A stretch of DNA of 64,000 nucleotides from UBA7803 sp041686955 (GCA_041686955.1 JAWLCV010000003.1:1-64000), one strand, 5' to 3'; counted from the stretch's first letter, positions 1 to 11,153 are shown. Made by a program: numbers and translations. Notes: a model not told the origin generated them from the letters alone.

Positions 1-54
1 GAAGCCCCGGCGCCGGCCACGCCCCTGGTGGTGAACATGGGAGGCGGCCAATGA
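1..54 (+). CDS. ccoN: cbb3 oxidase subunit I, C-terminal end (partial)
   Basis: Only the last 17 codons and the stop are in the window; the frame read from base 1 ends [17 protein letters not shown] and stops at 52-54. Its TGA overlaps the ATG of ccoO (ATGA), which is the usual coupling in cco operons. The call rests on position directly before ccoO, not on any motif, because the catalytic helices lie outside the window. Confidence 0.7.
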   Translation, partial: EAPAPATPLVVNMGGGQ

Positions 55-671
55 ACCACGAAATCATCGAGAAGCACGTCGGCTGGCTGATCGTGCTCAT
101 CCTCATCGCCGTCAGCTTCGGCGGAATGGTGGAGATCTTTCCCATGGTCTTCGAGAAGGCCAGCGCCAAGCCCATCGAGGGAATGAAACCGCTCGGGGCT
201 CTGGAGCTCGAGGGCCGGGACATCTACATCCGCGAAGGCTGCCACGTCTGCCACACCCAGATGGTGCGCGCGCTGCAGTTCGAGACCGCCCGCTACGGCC
301 ACTACTCCACGGCCGGGGAAGACGCCTGGGAGCATCCGTTCCTCTGGGGCTCCAAGCGCACCGGACCGGATCTGGCGCGGGTGGGCGGCCGCTACAGCGA
401 CGCCTGGCACCGCGCCCACCTGGCCGACCCACGCTCGGTGGTGCCGAACTCCAACATGCCCTCCTACCCCTGGCTGTTCGACGCCACCCTGAGCGGCGAG
501 GACACCGCACGCAAGATGGAAGTGCTGCGTACGCTCGGCGTGCCCTACAGCGACGCGGACATCGCCGGCGCCCAGGCGGCTGTGGCGGGGGCGCTGGAGG
601 GCGACGCCCTGGTGGCCTATCTGCAGAGCCTGGGCCTGGACATGCGCAACTACCAGGGAGAGCAACGATGA
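51..671 (+). CDS. ccoO: cbb3-type cytochrome c oxidase subunit II
   Basis: Mono-heme c subunit of the high-affinity cbb3 terminal oxidase; it passes electrons from CcoP to the CcoN catalytic subunit at the cytoplasmic membrane, facing the periplasm. The 206-residue protein has one N-terminal membrane anchor (about residues 10-28), then a heme-binding CHVCH at 64-68 and a [12 protein letters not shown] segment typical of CcoO. Length is normal for the family. The start is fixed by the ATGA overlap with ccoN; the stop overlaps the ccoQ start (ATGA at 668-671), so N, O, Q and P are translationally coupled. Confidence 0.97.
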   Translation: MNHEIIEKHVGWLIVLILIAVSFGGMVEIFPMVFEKASAKPIEGMKPLGALELEGRDIYIREGCHVCHTQMVRALQFETARYGHYSTAGEDAWEHPFLWGSKRTGPDLARVGGRYSDAWHRAHLADPRSVVPNSNMPSYPWLFDATLSGEDTARKMEVLRTLGVPYSDADIAGAQAAVAGALEGDALVAYLQSLGLDMRNYQGEQR

Positions 672-829
672 TCGCCGCGGAAATCTCGCTTCTGGCCGTA
701 ACGGCGGGCTTCGGCGGGCTGCTGCTGTGGGTTTACTGGCCCGGCCACCGGGACCGGCTGGAGTCCTACGGCGCCATGCCCCTGGAGGACGACGGCGAAG
801 CGCCGCGTTCTGAGGAGAACGGCAAATGA
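668..829 (+). CDS. ccoQ: cbb3 oxidase subunit IV (CcoQ/FixQ)
   Basis: Small 53-residue membrane protein lying between ccoO and ccoP, as in canonical ccoNOQP operons. One transmembrane helix (about residues 6-23) is followed by a WPGHRDR segment and an acidic tail. CcoQ helps stabilise the assembled oxidase and its association with CcoP. ATG at 668 overlaps the ccoO stop, and its TGA (827-829) overlaps the ccoP ATG at 826. The sequence is poorly conserved in this family, so size, helix and position carry the call. Confidence 0.9.
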   Translation: MIAAEISLLAVTAGFGGLLLWVYWPGHRDRLESYGAMPLEDDGEAPRSEENGK

Positions 830-1698
830 GCAGCGTCTGGCACTGGTTCATCATCATCGGCACCCTGGGAAGCCTCGCCTTCTTCCTGGCGCTGTTGTTC
901 GGTAACCGCAAGACCAGCAGCGAAGCCACCACGGGCCACGATTTCGACGGCATTCAGGAGTACGACAATCCGCTGCCCATGTGGTGGGTGTGGATGTTCG
1001 GCCTCACCATCGTCTTCGGCCTCGCGTACCTGGCCTACTATCCGGGCCTCGGCAACTTCGCTGGCCTGTCGGGCTGGAGCTCCGAGTCCCAGCTCGAGAC
1101 CGCCCAGGTGCGTCACGAAGCCCGCTTCGCGCCGCTGTACGCGGAGCTCGCGGCGCTGGACGAAGCCGAGTTGCACGAAAGCCGCCAGGCGCAACAGGTG
1201 GGCCGGCGGCTGTTCATCAACAACTGCTCCACCTGCCACGGTGTCAACGGCCGCGGCGCCTTCGGCTTTCCCAACCTGACCGACGGCGCCTGGATCTGGG
1301 GGTCCGAGTTCGCCACCGTCAAGGCCACCATCACCCACGGCCGCACGGCGACCATGCCCTCCTGGGCAGCGGCCCTCGGCGATCAGGGGGTGGCGGAAGT
1401 GACCCAGTACGTGCGGCAGATCTCCGGGCAGAATCACGACGAGCAGGCGGCAACCGCCGGTGCCCAGCGGTTCCAGACGTTCTGCGTGGCCTGTCACGGC
1501 GTGGAAGGCAAGGGCAACCCGGCCATGGGCGCCCCGGATCTGACCGACGGCGCCTGGCTGTACGGCGGCAGCGCGGAGCAGATCGCCTACACCATCCGCA
1601 ACGGCCGCACCGGCGTCATGCCCGCGTTCGACGACGTGCTGACCGAGGACAAGATCCACGTTCTGGCGGGCTACGTCACGTCGATGGAGGAGCAGTGA
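826..1698 (+). CDS. ccoP: cbb3-type cytochrome c oxidase subunit III
   Basis: Di-heme c subunit that accepts electrons from soluble cytochrome c and delivers them to CcoO. The 290-residue protein has two N-terminal membrane helices (about residues 5-25 and 52-72, the second in the PMWWVWMF region that marks CcoP) and two cytochrome c domains with CSTCH at 134-138 and CVACH at 220-224. The repeated LTDGAW pattern in both domains is typical. It is the last gene of the coupled ccoNOQP block; the next gene, ccoG, is 102 nt away across a repeat element. Confidence 0.97.
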   Translation: MSSVWHWFIIIGTLGSLAFFLALLFGNRKTSSEATTGHDFDGIQEYDNPLPMWWVWMFGLTIVFGLAYLAYYPGLGNFAGLSGWSSESQLETAQVRHEARFAPLYAELAALDEAELHESRQAQQVGRRLFINNCSTCHGVNGRGAFGFPNLTDGAWIWGSEFATVKATITHGRTATMPSWAAALGDQGVAEVTQYVRQISGQNHDEQAATAGAQRFQTFCVACHGVEGKGNPAMGAPDLTDGAWLYGGSAEQIAYTIRNGRTGVMPAFDDVLTEDKIHVLAGYVTSMEEQ

Positions 1699-1800
1699 AT
1701 TCGCTGTTCGCCATCCGCCGTCCGCCGTCCGCTAGAGGCGACTCGTCAGATCCTTGCGAATCGCTTCCAGCGGATAGCGGAAAGCGGAAAGCGGAGCAGA
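1699..1800. repeat. Heptamer-armed intergenic repeat, copy A
   Basis: Fills the gap between ccoP and ccoG. The left arm (about 1700-1733) is made of 7-bp units of the type YRTCCGC; the right arm (about 1767-1797) is made of complementary units of the type AGCGGAW. The core between them has TCGTCAGATCC at 1743-1753. The arms can pair into a long imperfect hairpin. Related copies lie near 7837, 11185, 60663 and, degenerate, 41784. Confidence 0.8.
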
Positions 1801-3228
1801 ATGAGTAAATTACCACCCATGAACGGCGGACCCATCGAGCAGATATCAGCGGAACCCGTTCGCCTGGAGGGATTCGGCGAGCGCGACCTTTATCAGCGCC
1901 GGGAAAAGATCTTCACCAGATTCGTGGGGGGGTTCTACCAGCGCCTGCGCTTCTTCACCGGCTGGCCGCTCCTGGCGGGTTACTTCCTGCTGCCCTGGCT
2001 GCAATGGGGCGACCGCCAGGCGGTGCTGTTCGATCTGCCCGCGCGCCAGTTCCACATCCTGGGGATCACGTTCTGGCCCCAGGACCTGTGGCTGCTGGGC
2101 TGGCTGCTGATCATCGCTGCATTCGCCCTGTTCACCTTCACCACCCTGGTGGGCCGTATCTGGTGCGGGTACACGTGCCCGCAGACGGTGTGGACGGCAA
2201 TCTTCATGTGGATCGAGCAGTTCACCGAAGGGGAACGGCACCAGCGCATTCGTCTCGACCAGGCGCCCATGTCCCTCGAGAAGATCAGAAAGCGCGGGTT
2301 GAAGCACACCATGTGGCTGGGGGTTGCCTTCCTCACCGGATTGACCTTCGTCGGCTACTTCACCCCCATCCGCGAGCTGGTGGTGGACCTGGCCACCCTG
2401 CAGGTAAGCGCCTGGGCCGGTTTCTGGGTGTTCTTCTTCACCGCGGCGACCTACGTCAACGCCGGCTGGATGCGCGAGCAGGTGTGCATCTACATGTGCC
2501 CGTACGCCCGCTTCCAGTCCGCCATGTTCGACCGCGACACCCTCGTCGTCTCCTACGATGCGGCCCGCGGCGAGCCCCGGGGCGCCCGCAAGCGCGGCAC
2601 CAAGCCGGACGAGCTCGGGGATTGCATCGACTGCACGCTCTGCGTTCAGGTGTGCCCCACCGGCATCGACATTCGCGACGGACTGCAGTACCAGTGCATC
2701 GGCTGCGCGCACTGCATCGACGCCTGCAATCAGGTCATGGACAAGATGGGCTACGCGCCGGGCCTCATCCGCTACACCACGGAGACCGAGCTCGCCGGGG
2801 GCAAGACCCATTGGCTGCGGGCACGCAGCGTCGGCTACGCGCTGGCACTGACGGTGATGATGGCGGCGTTCGGCTACGCGCTGCTCACCCGGACTCCGTT
2901 CGAGGTGGACGTGCTGCGCGAGCGCGGTGAGCTGTACCAGGAAGTGGAGGACGGTGTCATCGCCAACCACTACCGCCTGAGGCTGCTGAACAAGACCCAG
3001 TCGCCGGCCAACCTGACCGTCACCGCCGAGAGCGCCGTGCCCGTGACCCTGTCCCGTACCGAGCCGGTGAGCCTGGCGCCCGGCGAGCTGCTGGATCTTC
3101 CCCTCACCCTCTCGGCCCCGGCGGCAGCGCTCCATTCGCCCAACGTGGCGGTGACCCTGCGGGTCTGCGAGCCGGAAGGCGGACGCTGCGACGTCGAGCA
3201 AACACGATTTCTGGGACCCATGCCATGA
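1801..3228 (+). CDS. ccoG: Cytochrome c oxidase accessory protein CcoG (RdxA/FixG)
   Basis: Membrane-bound ferredoxin-like protein needed for cbb3 maturation; the family acts as a cupric reductase supplying Cu(I) for the CuB site. The 475-residue protein has membrane helices in its first half, an N-terminal CGYTCPQTVW motif, two [4Fe-4S] motifs (DCIDCTLCVQVCP and CIGCAHCIDAC) near residues 275-310, and a C-terminal Ig-like FixG domain. The ATG is 3 nt downstream of repeat A. The stop overlaps the next start (ATGA at 3225-3228). Confidence 0.96.
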   Translation: MSKLPPMNGGPIEQISAEPVRLEGFGERDLYQRREKIFTRFVGGFYQRLRFFTGWPLLAGYFLLPWLQWGDRQAVLFDLPARQFHILGITFWPQDLWLLGWLLIIAAFALFTFTTLVGRIWCGYTCPQTVWTAIFMWIEQFTEGERHQRIRLDQAPMSLEKIRKRGLKHTMWLGVAFLTGLTFVGYFTPIRELVVDLATLQVSAWAGFWVFFFTAATYVNAGWMREQVCIYMCPYARFQSAMFDRDTLVVSYDAARGEPRGARKRGTKPDELGDCIDCTLCVQVCPTGIDIRDGLQYQCIGCAHCIDACNQVMDKMGYAPGLIRYTTETELAGGKTHWLRARSVGYALALTVMMAAFGYALLTRTPFEVDVLRERGELYQEVEDGVIANHYRLRLLNKTQSPANLTVTAESAVPVTLSRTEPVSLAPGELLDLPLTLSAPAAALHSPNVAVTLRVCEPEGGRCDVEQTRFLGPMP

Positions 3229-3380
3229 AACGCGGAATTTTCTACCTCATCGTCGGTATCCCGCTGGCCGCGGTGCTGATGGGTGCCGTCACCCTCTACA
3301 TCGCGTTCTCCAACTCCGACCCGGGCATCCCCATGGACGCGCCGGCCATGTCCAAGACGAGCTGGCGGGAGCCGTCGTGA
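3225..3380 (+). CDS. Short FixH-like membrane protein
   Basis: A 51-residue protein in the slot where ccoH/fixH normally sits, between ccoG and ccoI. It has one transmembrane helix (about residues 5-27) followed by SNSDPGIPMDAPAMSKTSWR. FixH/CcoH is usually about 150 residues with a periplasmic domain; here only the anchor and a 24-residue tail exist. Overlaps of ATGA with ccoG and GTGA with ccoI show it is a translated operon member rather than debris. A reduced FixH or an unrelated assembly peptide are both possible. Confidence 0.7.
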   Translation: MKRGIFYLIVGIPLAAVLMGAVTLYIAFSNSDPGIPMDAPAMSKTSWREPS

Positions 3381-5542
3381 CACTCTCCACCATCAGCGTC
3401 GCCGACATGCACTGCGCGAGCTGCGCCACCAAGATCCAGGGCGCCCTGCGCGGTCTGCCCGGCGTGACGGCCACCTACGTCAACACGGCGCGCCGCCAGG
3501 TGCTGGTGGAGCACGCCGACGACGCCGACCCGGTGGACGTGCTCGAGCGCATCGAGGCCCTGGGTTTTCACCCCAATCTCGCCGGCAGCGACACCACGAG
3601 CCGCGGCCAGCGCGAGCTCCTGAAACGGCTCGGGGTGGCCGGACTCGCCATGATGCAGGTGATGATGTTCGCCATCGCCATGTACGCCGGCGCATTCGAA
3701 GGCATGGACGAGGTCTATCGGCGGCTGCTCGAGTACGCGAGCCTCGCCTTCTGCATCCCCGTGGTCGGCTACGCCGCCATGCCGTTCTTCCGCAACGCTC
3801 TGGGGGCCTGGAAGCAGGGCCTCAACATGGACGTACCCATCGCCCTGGCCATCGCCGCCGCGTTTCTTGTGAGCCTGCGCCACACCCTCTCCGGCAGCGG
3901 TGAGGTCTACTACGACTCCGTGGTGATGTTCACGTTCCTGCTGCTGTCGGCACGCTACATCGACGACCGCCTGAAGGCGCGCTTCGAAGGCACCAACGCC
4001 ACTCTGGCGGCGCTGCCCGATCGCGCGCTGCTCGTCCGTGACGGCGCCACCGAGCCGGCTCCCCTGGCGGCCATCGAGCCCGGCAGCCTGGTCTGGGTGG
4101 AGCAAGGCAATCAGGTTCCTCTGGACGGCGAGGTGACCGAGGGGGAAGCGCTGCTCGACGAGTCCGTGCTCACGGGCGAAGCCGTATGGGTGCGCAGACG
4201 TCCCGGCGAGGCGGTGTTCGCCGGCACCGTGAACCGAGGCGCCGGCTTCCAGATCCGCACCACGTCCGCCTTCGACGCCACCCGGATCGCCGGCATCGCC
4301 GACCTGGCCAACCGGGCCCAGGCCGAGAAGCCCCGAATCGCCCAGCTCGCGGACCGGGTCGCCGGGGTGTTCGTGCCGGGCGTCCTGACGCTGGCGGCGG
4401 CCACCTGGCTCGGCTGGCAGCTCGTGGATCCGTCCCAGGCCTTCGTCGCGGCCCTGACCGTGCTGGTGGTGAGCTGTCCCTGCGCCCTGTCGCTGGCCAC
4501 GCCCGCCGCCATCACCGCGGCCATGACCCGGCTGCGCCAGCGCGGCATCGTCCTGACCCGCAGCGAAGCCCTGGAGCAGGTGGCCGCGGTGGATGCAGCG
4601 TTGCTGGACAAGACCGGCACCCTCACCGTGCACGATCCGGTCCTGGTGGGCATGGAGCGGCTGGAGGGCACCGAGCTCGGCGATGACGAGCTGCTCGATC
4701 TGGCGGCGGCCCTGCAGCGTCACGCCAACCACCCGTTGGCCCGGGCGTTCCCGGAGCCGAGGCGAGCCCGGGTCGACCAGGTACAGGTGGTGCCCGGCGC
4801 CGGGGTGGAGGGCCGCTACGGCGAGCGCCGGGTGCGCATCGGCCACGGTGGCTTCTGCGGCGCCGCGGAACGCCACGACGAGCACGCCGTGTTCCTCTCC
4901 CTGGACGGCGTGCCGGTGGCGCGCTTCCGGATTTCCGACCCGCTGCGGACGGATGCAGCCGCTGCCGTCGAAGGCCTCAAGCAGGCAGGCATCCGACTCA
5001 CCATGTTGAGCGGCGACTCCCCGGAACGCTGCGCCGAGCTGGCGCGGCTGCTGGACATCGACTTCGCTGCGCGCCAGGCCCCGGAAACCAAGCTCGAGGT
5101 GACGCGCGACCTGCAGGCCCGTGGCCATCGGGTGCTGGTGGTGGGCGACGGCATCAACGACGTGCCGGCCCTGGCCGCCGCCGACGTGTCCGCTACGGTG
5201 CTCGAGAGCAGTCATCTGGTGAAGAGCAAGGCGGACGTGCTGCTTCTCGGGCGCCGCCTGGGCGCGCTGGTGGAGCTGGTGGTCACCGGGCGGCGGGCGC
5301 GTCGCATCGTCCGCGAGAATCTCGCCTGGGCCCTGGCATACAACCTGACCGCCATCCCGCTCGCCGCCCTCGGGTTGATGCCCCCGTGGGTCGCGGCACT
5401 CGGCATGGCCGGCAGCTCGGTTCTGGTGATGCTGAACGCCACGCGGCTGCTCAGGAATCCGCGTTCCCGCTCCGCGGCCGCCGCAGCGGCTCCTCCCGTT
5501 GACCCCACCGTGCCGCCCCTGGCGGCCGTGCAGACAGGTTGA
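3377..5542 (+). CDS. ccoI: Copper-translocating P1B-type ATPase for cbb3 assembly
   Basis: Exports or loads copper for the CuB centre of cbb3 oxidase across the inner membrane at the cost of ATP. The 721-residue protein starts with a heavy-metal-associated domain (MHCASC, Cys13 and Cys16), then membrane helices, the LTGEAVWV actuator segment, the CPC metal site in SCPCALSLATP, the phosphorylation site DKTGT, the HANHPLARAF HP motif and the GDGINDVPAL hinge. It starts with GTG at 3377, overlapping the preceding stop. The neighbourhood identifies it as CcoI rather than a CopA detoxification pump. Confidence 0.95.
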   Translation: MTLSTISVADMHCASCATKIQGALRGLPGVTATYVNTARRQVLVEHADDADPVDVLERIEALGFHPNLAGSDTTSRGQRELLKRLGVAGLAMMQVMMFAIAMYAGAFEGMDEVYRRLLEYASLAFCIPVVGYAAMPFFRNALGAWKQGLNMDVPIALAIAAAFLVSLRHTLSGSGEVYYDSVVMFTFLLLSARYIDDRLKARFEGTNATLAALPDRALLVRDGATEPAPLAAIEPGSLVWVEQGNQVPLDGEVTEGEALLDESVLTGEAVWVRRRPGEAVFAGTVNRGAGFQIRTTSAFDATRIAGIADLANRAQAEKPRIAQLADRVAGVFVPGVLTLAAATWLGWQLVDPSQAFVAALTVLVVSCPCALSLATPAAITAAMTRLRQRGIVLTRSEALEQVAAVDAALLDKTGTLTVHDPVLVGMERLEGTELGDDELLDLAAALQRHANHPLARAFPEPRRARVDQVQVVPGAGVEGRYGERRVRIGHGGFCGAAERHDEHAVFLSLDGVPVARFRISDPLRTDAAAAVEGLKQAGIRLTMLSGDSPERCAELARLLDIDFAARQAPETKLEVTRDLQARGHRVLVVGDGINDVPALAAADVSATVLESSHLVKSKADVLLLGRRLGALVELVVTGRRARRIVRENLAWALAYNLTAIPLAALGLMPPWVAALGMAGSSVLVMLNATRLLRNPRSRSAAAAAAPPVDPTVPPLAAVQTG

Positions 5543-5548
5543 CCCGCC

Positions 5549-5704
5549 ATGGCGATACTGCTTCTTCTGATTCCCGTGTCCCTCGTGCTGATGGCCATCG
5601 CCGGCGTGATGTTCGTCTGGGCAGTCAATCACGATCAGTTCGAGGAACTCGAACGCCACGGCTTCGATATTCTCGATGATTCACCCGGAGACGAGCACTC
5701 ATGA
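5549..5704 (+). CDS. ccoS: cbb3 oxidase maturation protein CcoS
   Basis: A 51-residue protein with one transmembrane helix (about residues 3-25) followed by the family pattern WAVNHDQFEELERHG and an acidic tail. CcoS is required for cofactor insertion into cbb3 oxidase and typically follows ccoI, as here (6 nt gap). The final TGA overlaps the ATG of the next gene at 5701, which ties that membrane protein to the cco transcript. Confidence 0.93.
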   Translation: MAILLLLIPVSLVLMAIAGVMFVWAVNHDQFEELERHGFDILDDSPGDEHS

Positions 5705-6303
5705 GCACCCTGACGAACGGCTTCCTGGTCACCTTCAAACCCACCCAGGGCTGGCGCGCCGTCGCCGCCGAACGCCCCGGGCTCTGGGAAATCCTGATGC
5801 TTCACACGGTGCCGTTCGCGCTGATCCCGGCGGTCTGCTGGTACTTCGGCGTCACCGTGCAAGGCTGGACCGTGGCGGGCGAATCCATGCGCCTGACCCC
5901 CGCCAGCGCGCTGCCCATGAGCATCCTGTTCTATCTGGCCATGATCGCCGGCGTGCTGTTCCTCGGCTTCATGGTGCGCTGGATGGCGAACTCCTACGGC
6001 AGCGTCGCCACCTTCGCCCAGGGTGTGGCACTCATCAGCTACACCGCCTCGCCGTTCTTCCTGGCCGGCGTCGCCGGCCTCTACCCGGTGCTGTGGATCG
6101 ACATCCTGCTGGGCTGCCTGGTGGCCTGCTACTGCATCTACCTGCTGTACCTGGGCACCAGCATGGTGATGAACGTGCCTGCGGAACGCGGCTTTCTCTA
6201 CGCCAGCGCGGTGTTCGCGGTGGCGCTGGTTTCCTTCGTGGCGCTGCTGGGGGCGACGGTGGTGCTGTGGGATCTGGGGCCCACCCCCGAATACACCTAC
6301 TGA
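5701..6303 (+). CDS. Yip1-family integral membrane protein
   Basis: A 200-residue polytopic protein with about five hydrophobic segments. The opening pattern, a short amphipathic start followed by FKPTQGWRAV and a proline-containing HTVPFALIPAV segment, matches Yip1/DUF1282-type proteins common after ccoS in gammaproteobacteria. No catalytic residues are seen and the function is unknown. It overlaps ccoS by ATGA, so it is probably co-translated with the oxidase-assembly genes, but a direct role in assembly is only inference. Confidence 0.75.
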   Translation: MSTLTNGFLVTFKPTQGWRAVAAERPGLWEILMLHTVPFALIPAVCWYFGVTVQGWTVAGESMRLTPASALPMSILFYLAMIAGVLFLGFMVRWMANSYGSVATFAQGVALISYTASPFFLAGVAGLYPVLWIDILLGCLVACYCIYLLYLGTSMVMNVPAERGFLYASAVFAVALVSFVALLGATVVLWDLGPTPEYTY

Positions 6304-6365
6304 CCCCCGAGGGGCGCGTGGCCGCCTGGGCCCGCGCCCGCTGGGAGCCCCTAAAAAGCGGCAAA

Positions 6366-7396
<1,031 letters not shown>

Positions 7397-7400
7397 CTAG

Positions 7401-7429
7401 CTGACTTTCGTAAAGTTTTCGTTTAAAAT
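7401..7429 (+). promoter_or_regulatory. Strong sigma70-type promoter
   Basis: CTGACT (7401-7406), a 17-bp AT-rich spacer and TAAAAT (7424-7429) lie just after trxB and 30 bp before the 125-residue unknown gene. The stretch stands out against the high-G+C background. Confidence 0.6.
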
Positions 7430-7458
7430 GCCGGGTCGTCCAGGCCCACGCGACCACG

Positions 7459-7836
7459 ATGTACAACTTCATCACCCTGACCAGCACCCAGCCGAACGCG
7501 GTGGCGCGCTACAAGCGTGAGGTCAGAGCCATCGTGGTGGATCGCGCGGCCGATCACATCGACCTGCTGCTTCCCTCGGGCAGGAAGCCGTCGCAGAAGC
7601 GCTACGAGAAAGCGTTCCAGGAAGGGCTGCTGAAAGCCAAGCTCGACGTCATGGCCGAGCTTTTCCGGATCATGCACGACCTCGCCCGCGCCAACGTGGT
7701 GGCCGACTGGTCCCGGGGCGACAAGGGGCTCCGCCGCACCCCGCGCACTCCCGACGCCACCATGAAGCTCATCATCGCCTACGAGCAGGTGGTGCGGTAT
7801 GTGGCGGGGATTCGGGCGCATGTGAAAAAACAATGA
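7459..7836 (+). CDS. Conserved-looking small cytoplasmic protein of unknown function
   Basis: A 125-residue basic protein with no signal peptide or membrane helix. It is rich in Arg and Lys, with a central KPSQKRYEKAFQEG segment and a helical C-terminal half. I do not recognise the family. It has its own strong promoter and so appears to be an independent transcription unit. The basic charge would fit nucleic-acid or membrane-surface binding, but that is speculation. Codon use matches its neighbours, which supports a real gene. Repeat copy B follows immediately. Confidence 0.7.
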   Translation: MYNFITLTSTQPNAVARYKREVRAIVVDRAADHIDLLLPSGRKPSQKRYEKAFQEGLLKAKLDVMAELFRIMHDLARANVVADWSRGDKGLRRTPRTPDATMKLIIAYEQVVRYVAGIRAHVKKQ

Positions 7837-7950
7837 GTCGCTGTCCGCTGTCCGCTTTCCGCAGGAGGCGTTTCGCCAGACGCCGGGGGGAGACCTTCTT
7901 GCCGATCGCTGATCGCTGATCGCTGATCGCCAGCGGATAGCGACTAGCGA
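7837..7950. repeat. Heptamer-armed intergenic repeat, copy B
   Basis: Lies between convergent genes. The left arm (7837-7862) holds TGTCCGC-type units; the core holds TCGCCAGA at 7873-7880. This copy carries an additional block of four 7-bp GATCGCT units (7904-7931) before a short right arm (7931-7950) of AGCGGAT/AGCGACT units. The extra heptamer block shows that such units expand within the element. Confidence 0.8.
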
Positions 7951-7954
7951 TCCA

Positions 7955-8839
7955 TTACCTCCTCAACCTCTCGACGAGACTCGAGGTATCCCAGCGGCCG
8001 CCGCCGTAGCTCTGGACGTCGGCGTAGAACTGATCCACCAGCGCGGTGAGGGGGAGACGGGCAGCGATTTCCCGGGCCGTGCGGAGGGTGATGTCCAGGT
8101 CCTTGCGCATCCAGTCCACCGCGAAACCGAACTCGTATTCGCCCCGGGCCATGGTGGCCGAGCGGTTCTCCATCTGCCAGGACTGGGCGGCGCCTTTCGA
8201 GATCACGTCCACCACGGCGGCCACGTCCAGACTTGCCTGCTCGGCGAAGTGCAGGCCCTCGGCGAGCCCCTGAAGCACGCCGGCGATGCAGATCTGGTTG
8301 ACCATCTTGGTGAGCTGGCCGGAGCCCGCCGGGCCCATCAGCCGCACGGCGCGCGCGTAGCTGGACATCACCGGCTCGAGCCGCTCGAAGACCGCGGCCT
8401 CTCCCCCCACCATCACCGTCAGGGTGCCGTTCTCCGCGCCCGCCTGGCCGCCGGATACCGGGGCGTCGAGGAAGCCGCATCCCCCGGCCGCCGCTGACTC
8501 ATTCAACTCCCGGGCGAGGTCCGCCGACGCCGTGGTGTGATCCACCAGAACGCCGCCGGCGGCCAGCCCGGCCAGAACCCCGTCCTCTCCGTGCACCACC
8601 GAGCGCACGTCGTCATCGTTGCCGACACAGACGAACACGGCCTGCGCGCCTTCCGCCGCCAGGCGCGGCGTCGCGCAGGCTTCGCCGCGGTAGTCGCGAC
8701 ACCAGGCTTCGGCCCGGCCGGCCGTGCGGTTGAAGACCCGCACGCCGTACCCGGCCTCGGACAGGTGCCCGGCCATGGGGTAACCCATGACCCCCAGACC
8801 GACGAAGGCCACGGTGGTGATGTTCTGCTGCTCGCTCAT
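7955..8839 (-). CDS. Beta-hydroxyacid dehydrogenase (3-hydroxyisobutyrate/tartronate-semialdehyde reductase family)
   Basis: NAD(P)-dependent dehydrogenase of small hydroxyacids. The 294-residue protein has an N-terminal Rossmann motif GLGVMGYPMAG, the substrate motif DAPVSGGQAGAENG, the catalytic lysine in GSGQLTKMVNQ and the all-helical C-terminal domain of the HIBADH/GarR/GlxR family. The start at 8839 gives the signature motif at the expected position and overlaps the upstream hydrolase stop by ATGA (8836-8839), so the two are co-translated. The exact substrate is not decided by the sequence. Confidence 0.9.
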   Translation of the reverse strand: MSEQQNITTVAFVGLGVMGYPMAGHLSEAGYGVRVFNRTAGRAEAWCRDYRGEACATPRLAAEGAQAVFVCVGNDDDVRSVVHGEDGVLAGLAAGGVLVDHTTASADLARELNESAAAGGCGFLDAPVSGGQAGAENGTLTVMVGGEAAVFERLEPVMSSYARAVRLMGPAGSGQLTKMVNQICIAGVLQGLAEGLHFAEQASLDVAAVVDVISKGAAQSWQMENRSATMARGEYEFGFAVDWMRKDLDITLRTAREIAARLPLTALVDQFYADVQSYGGGRWDTSSLVERLRR

Positions 8840-9570
8840 GAGGACTCCTGGCCGGGCGTGCATTCGCGGAGGAACTCCACCACTTCGGCGCGGGCGGCCG
8901 GCTGGTGCTCGGCATCCTTCCACTGCGCGAGGAAGCGGGCGCGGGGCGCCAGTCGGGCCACCTCCTCGGAGATGCTGCGGGGGTGGTAGAGGTCGTTGCC
9001 GCACAGCACCAGGAGCGGGGTGTCGCAGCGGGCAACGAACTCCCGGTCCACGTTGAACAGGAAGTCACCGTCGTACATGTTGTGCTTGAAGGATTCCCAG
9101 GCCGACTCCGGCACCTCGGGCCGCTCGGGCTTCAGCTCGTCCGCCCAGTTGTCGAACATCTCGTAGAACGCCTGACGGTTGTCCTCGAGGCCGATGGTCT
9201 GGAAGAGCACCGCCGACGCCACCCGCTCGGGCGCCGCCTGGATGAGGCCCATGCAGTACGGCCCACCGATGCACATGCCGAGCGCGTGGAAGCGGTTCAC
9301 CCCGAGGTGGTCGAGCAGCGCGAGCTGGTCGTCCGCGTAGACGTGCCAGCCGTCGTCCGCCCGCACCGGCGCCCGGGACTGGCCGGCGTTGCGCTGATCC
9401 ATGGCGATGACCCGGAAGTGCTCGCGGAGATCCGTGATCGGGTTCCACGGCGCCCGGTCCCAGAACGGCACGGACGAGCGCATCCCGCCCGGGGCGATGA
9501 GCAGCACGGGATATCCCGAGCCGTGCTCCTCGTAGTAGAGCTCCACATCACCGTGCTTGAACTGCGGCAC
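8836..9570 (-). CDS. Alpha/beta-hydrolase with cysteine in the nucleophile elbow
   Basis: A 244-residue alpha/beta-hydrolase fold protein. The oxyanion region HGSGYPVLLIAPGG, the DQRNAGQS strand and the C-terminal LVLCGNDLYHP and EHQP segments (candidate acid and histidine) are in the right order. The nucleophile elbow reads GMCIG (98-102), so Cys100 replaces the usual serine, as in dienelactone-hydrolase-like enzymes. It is coupled to the downstream beta-hydroxyacid dehydrogenase. Ester or lactone hydrolysis is plausible; the substrate is unknown. Confidence 0.85.
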   Translation of the reverse strand: MPQFKHGDVELYYEEHGSGYPVLLIAPGGMRSSVPFWDRAPWNPITDLREHFRVIAMDQRNAGQSRAPVRADDGWHVYADDQLALLDHLGVNRFHALGMCIGGPYCMGLIQAAPERVASAVLFQTIGLEDNRQAFYEMFDNWADELKPERPEVPESAWESFKHNMYDGDFLFNVDREFVARCDTPLLVLCGNDLYHPRSISEEVARLAPRARFLAQWKDAEHQPAARAEVVEFLRECTPGQESS

Positions 9571-9605
9571 CGTCGTCTCCCCGAGCCGATGGACTGCCGC
9601 TTAAC

Positions 9606-11153
<1,548 letters not shown>

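Noticed and set aside
3296..5659. Long minus-strand open frame opposite ccoI
   Set aside because: Composition is that of an antisense shadow in high-G+C DNA (rich in His, Gly, Arg), with no domain, while the plus-strand P-type ATPase has all its motifs.
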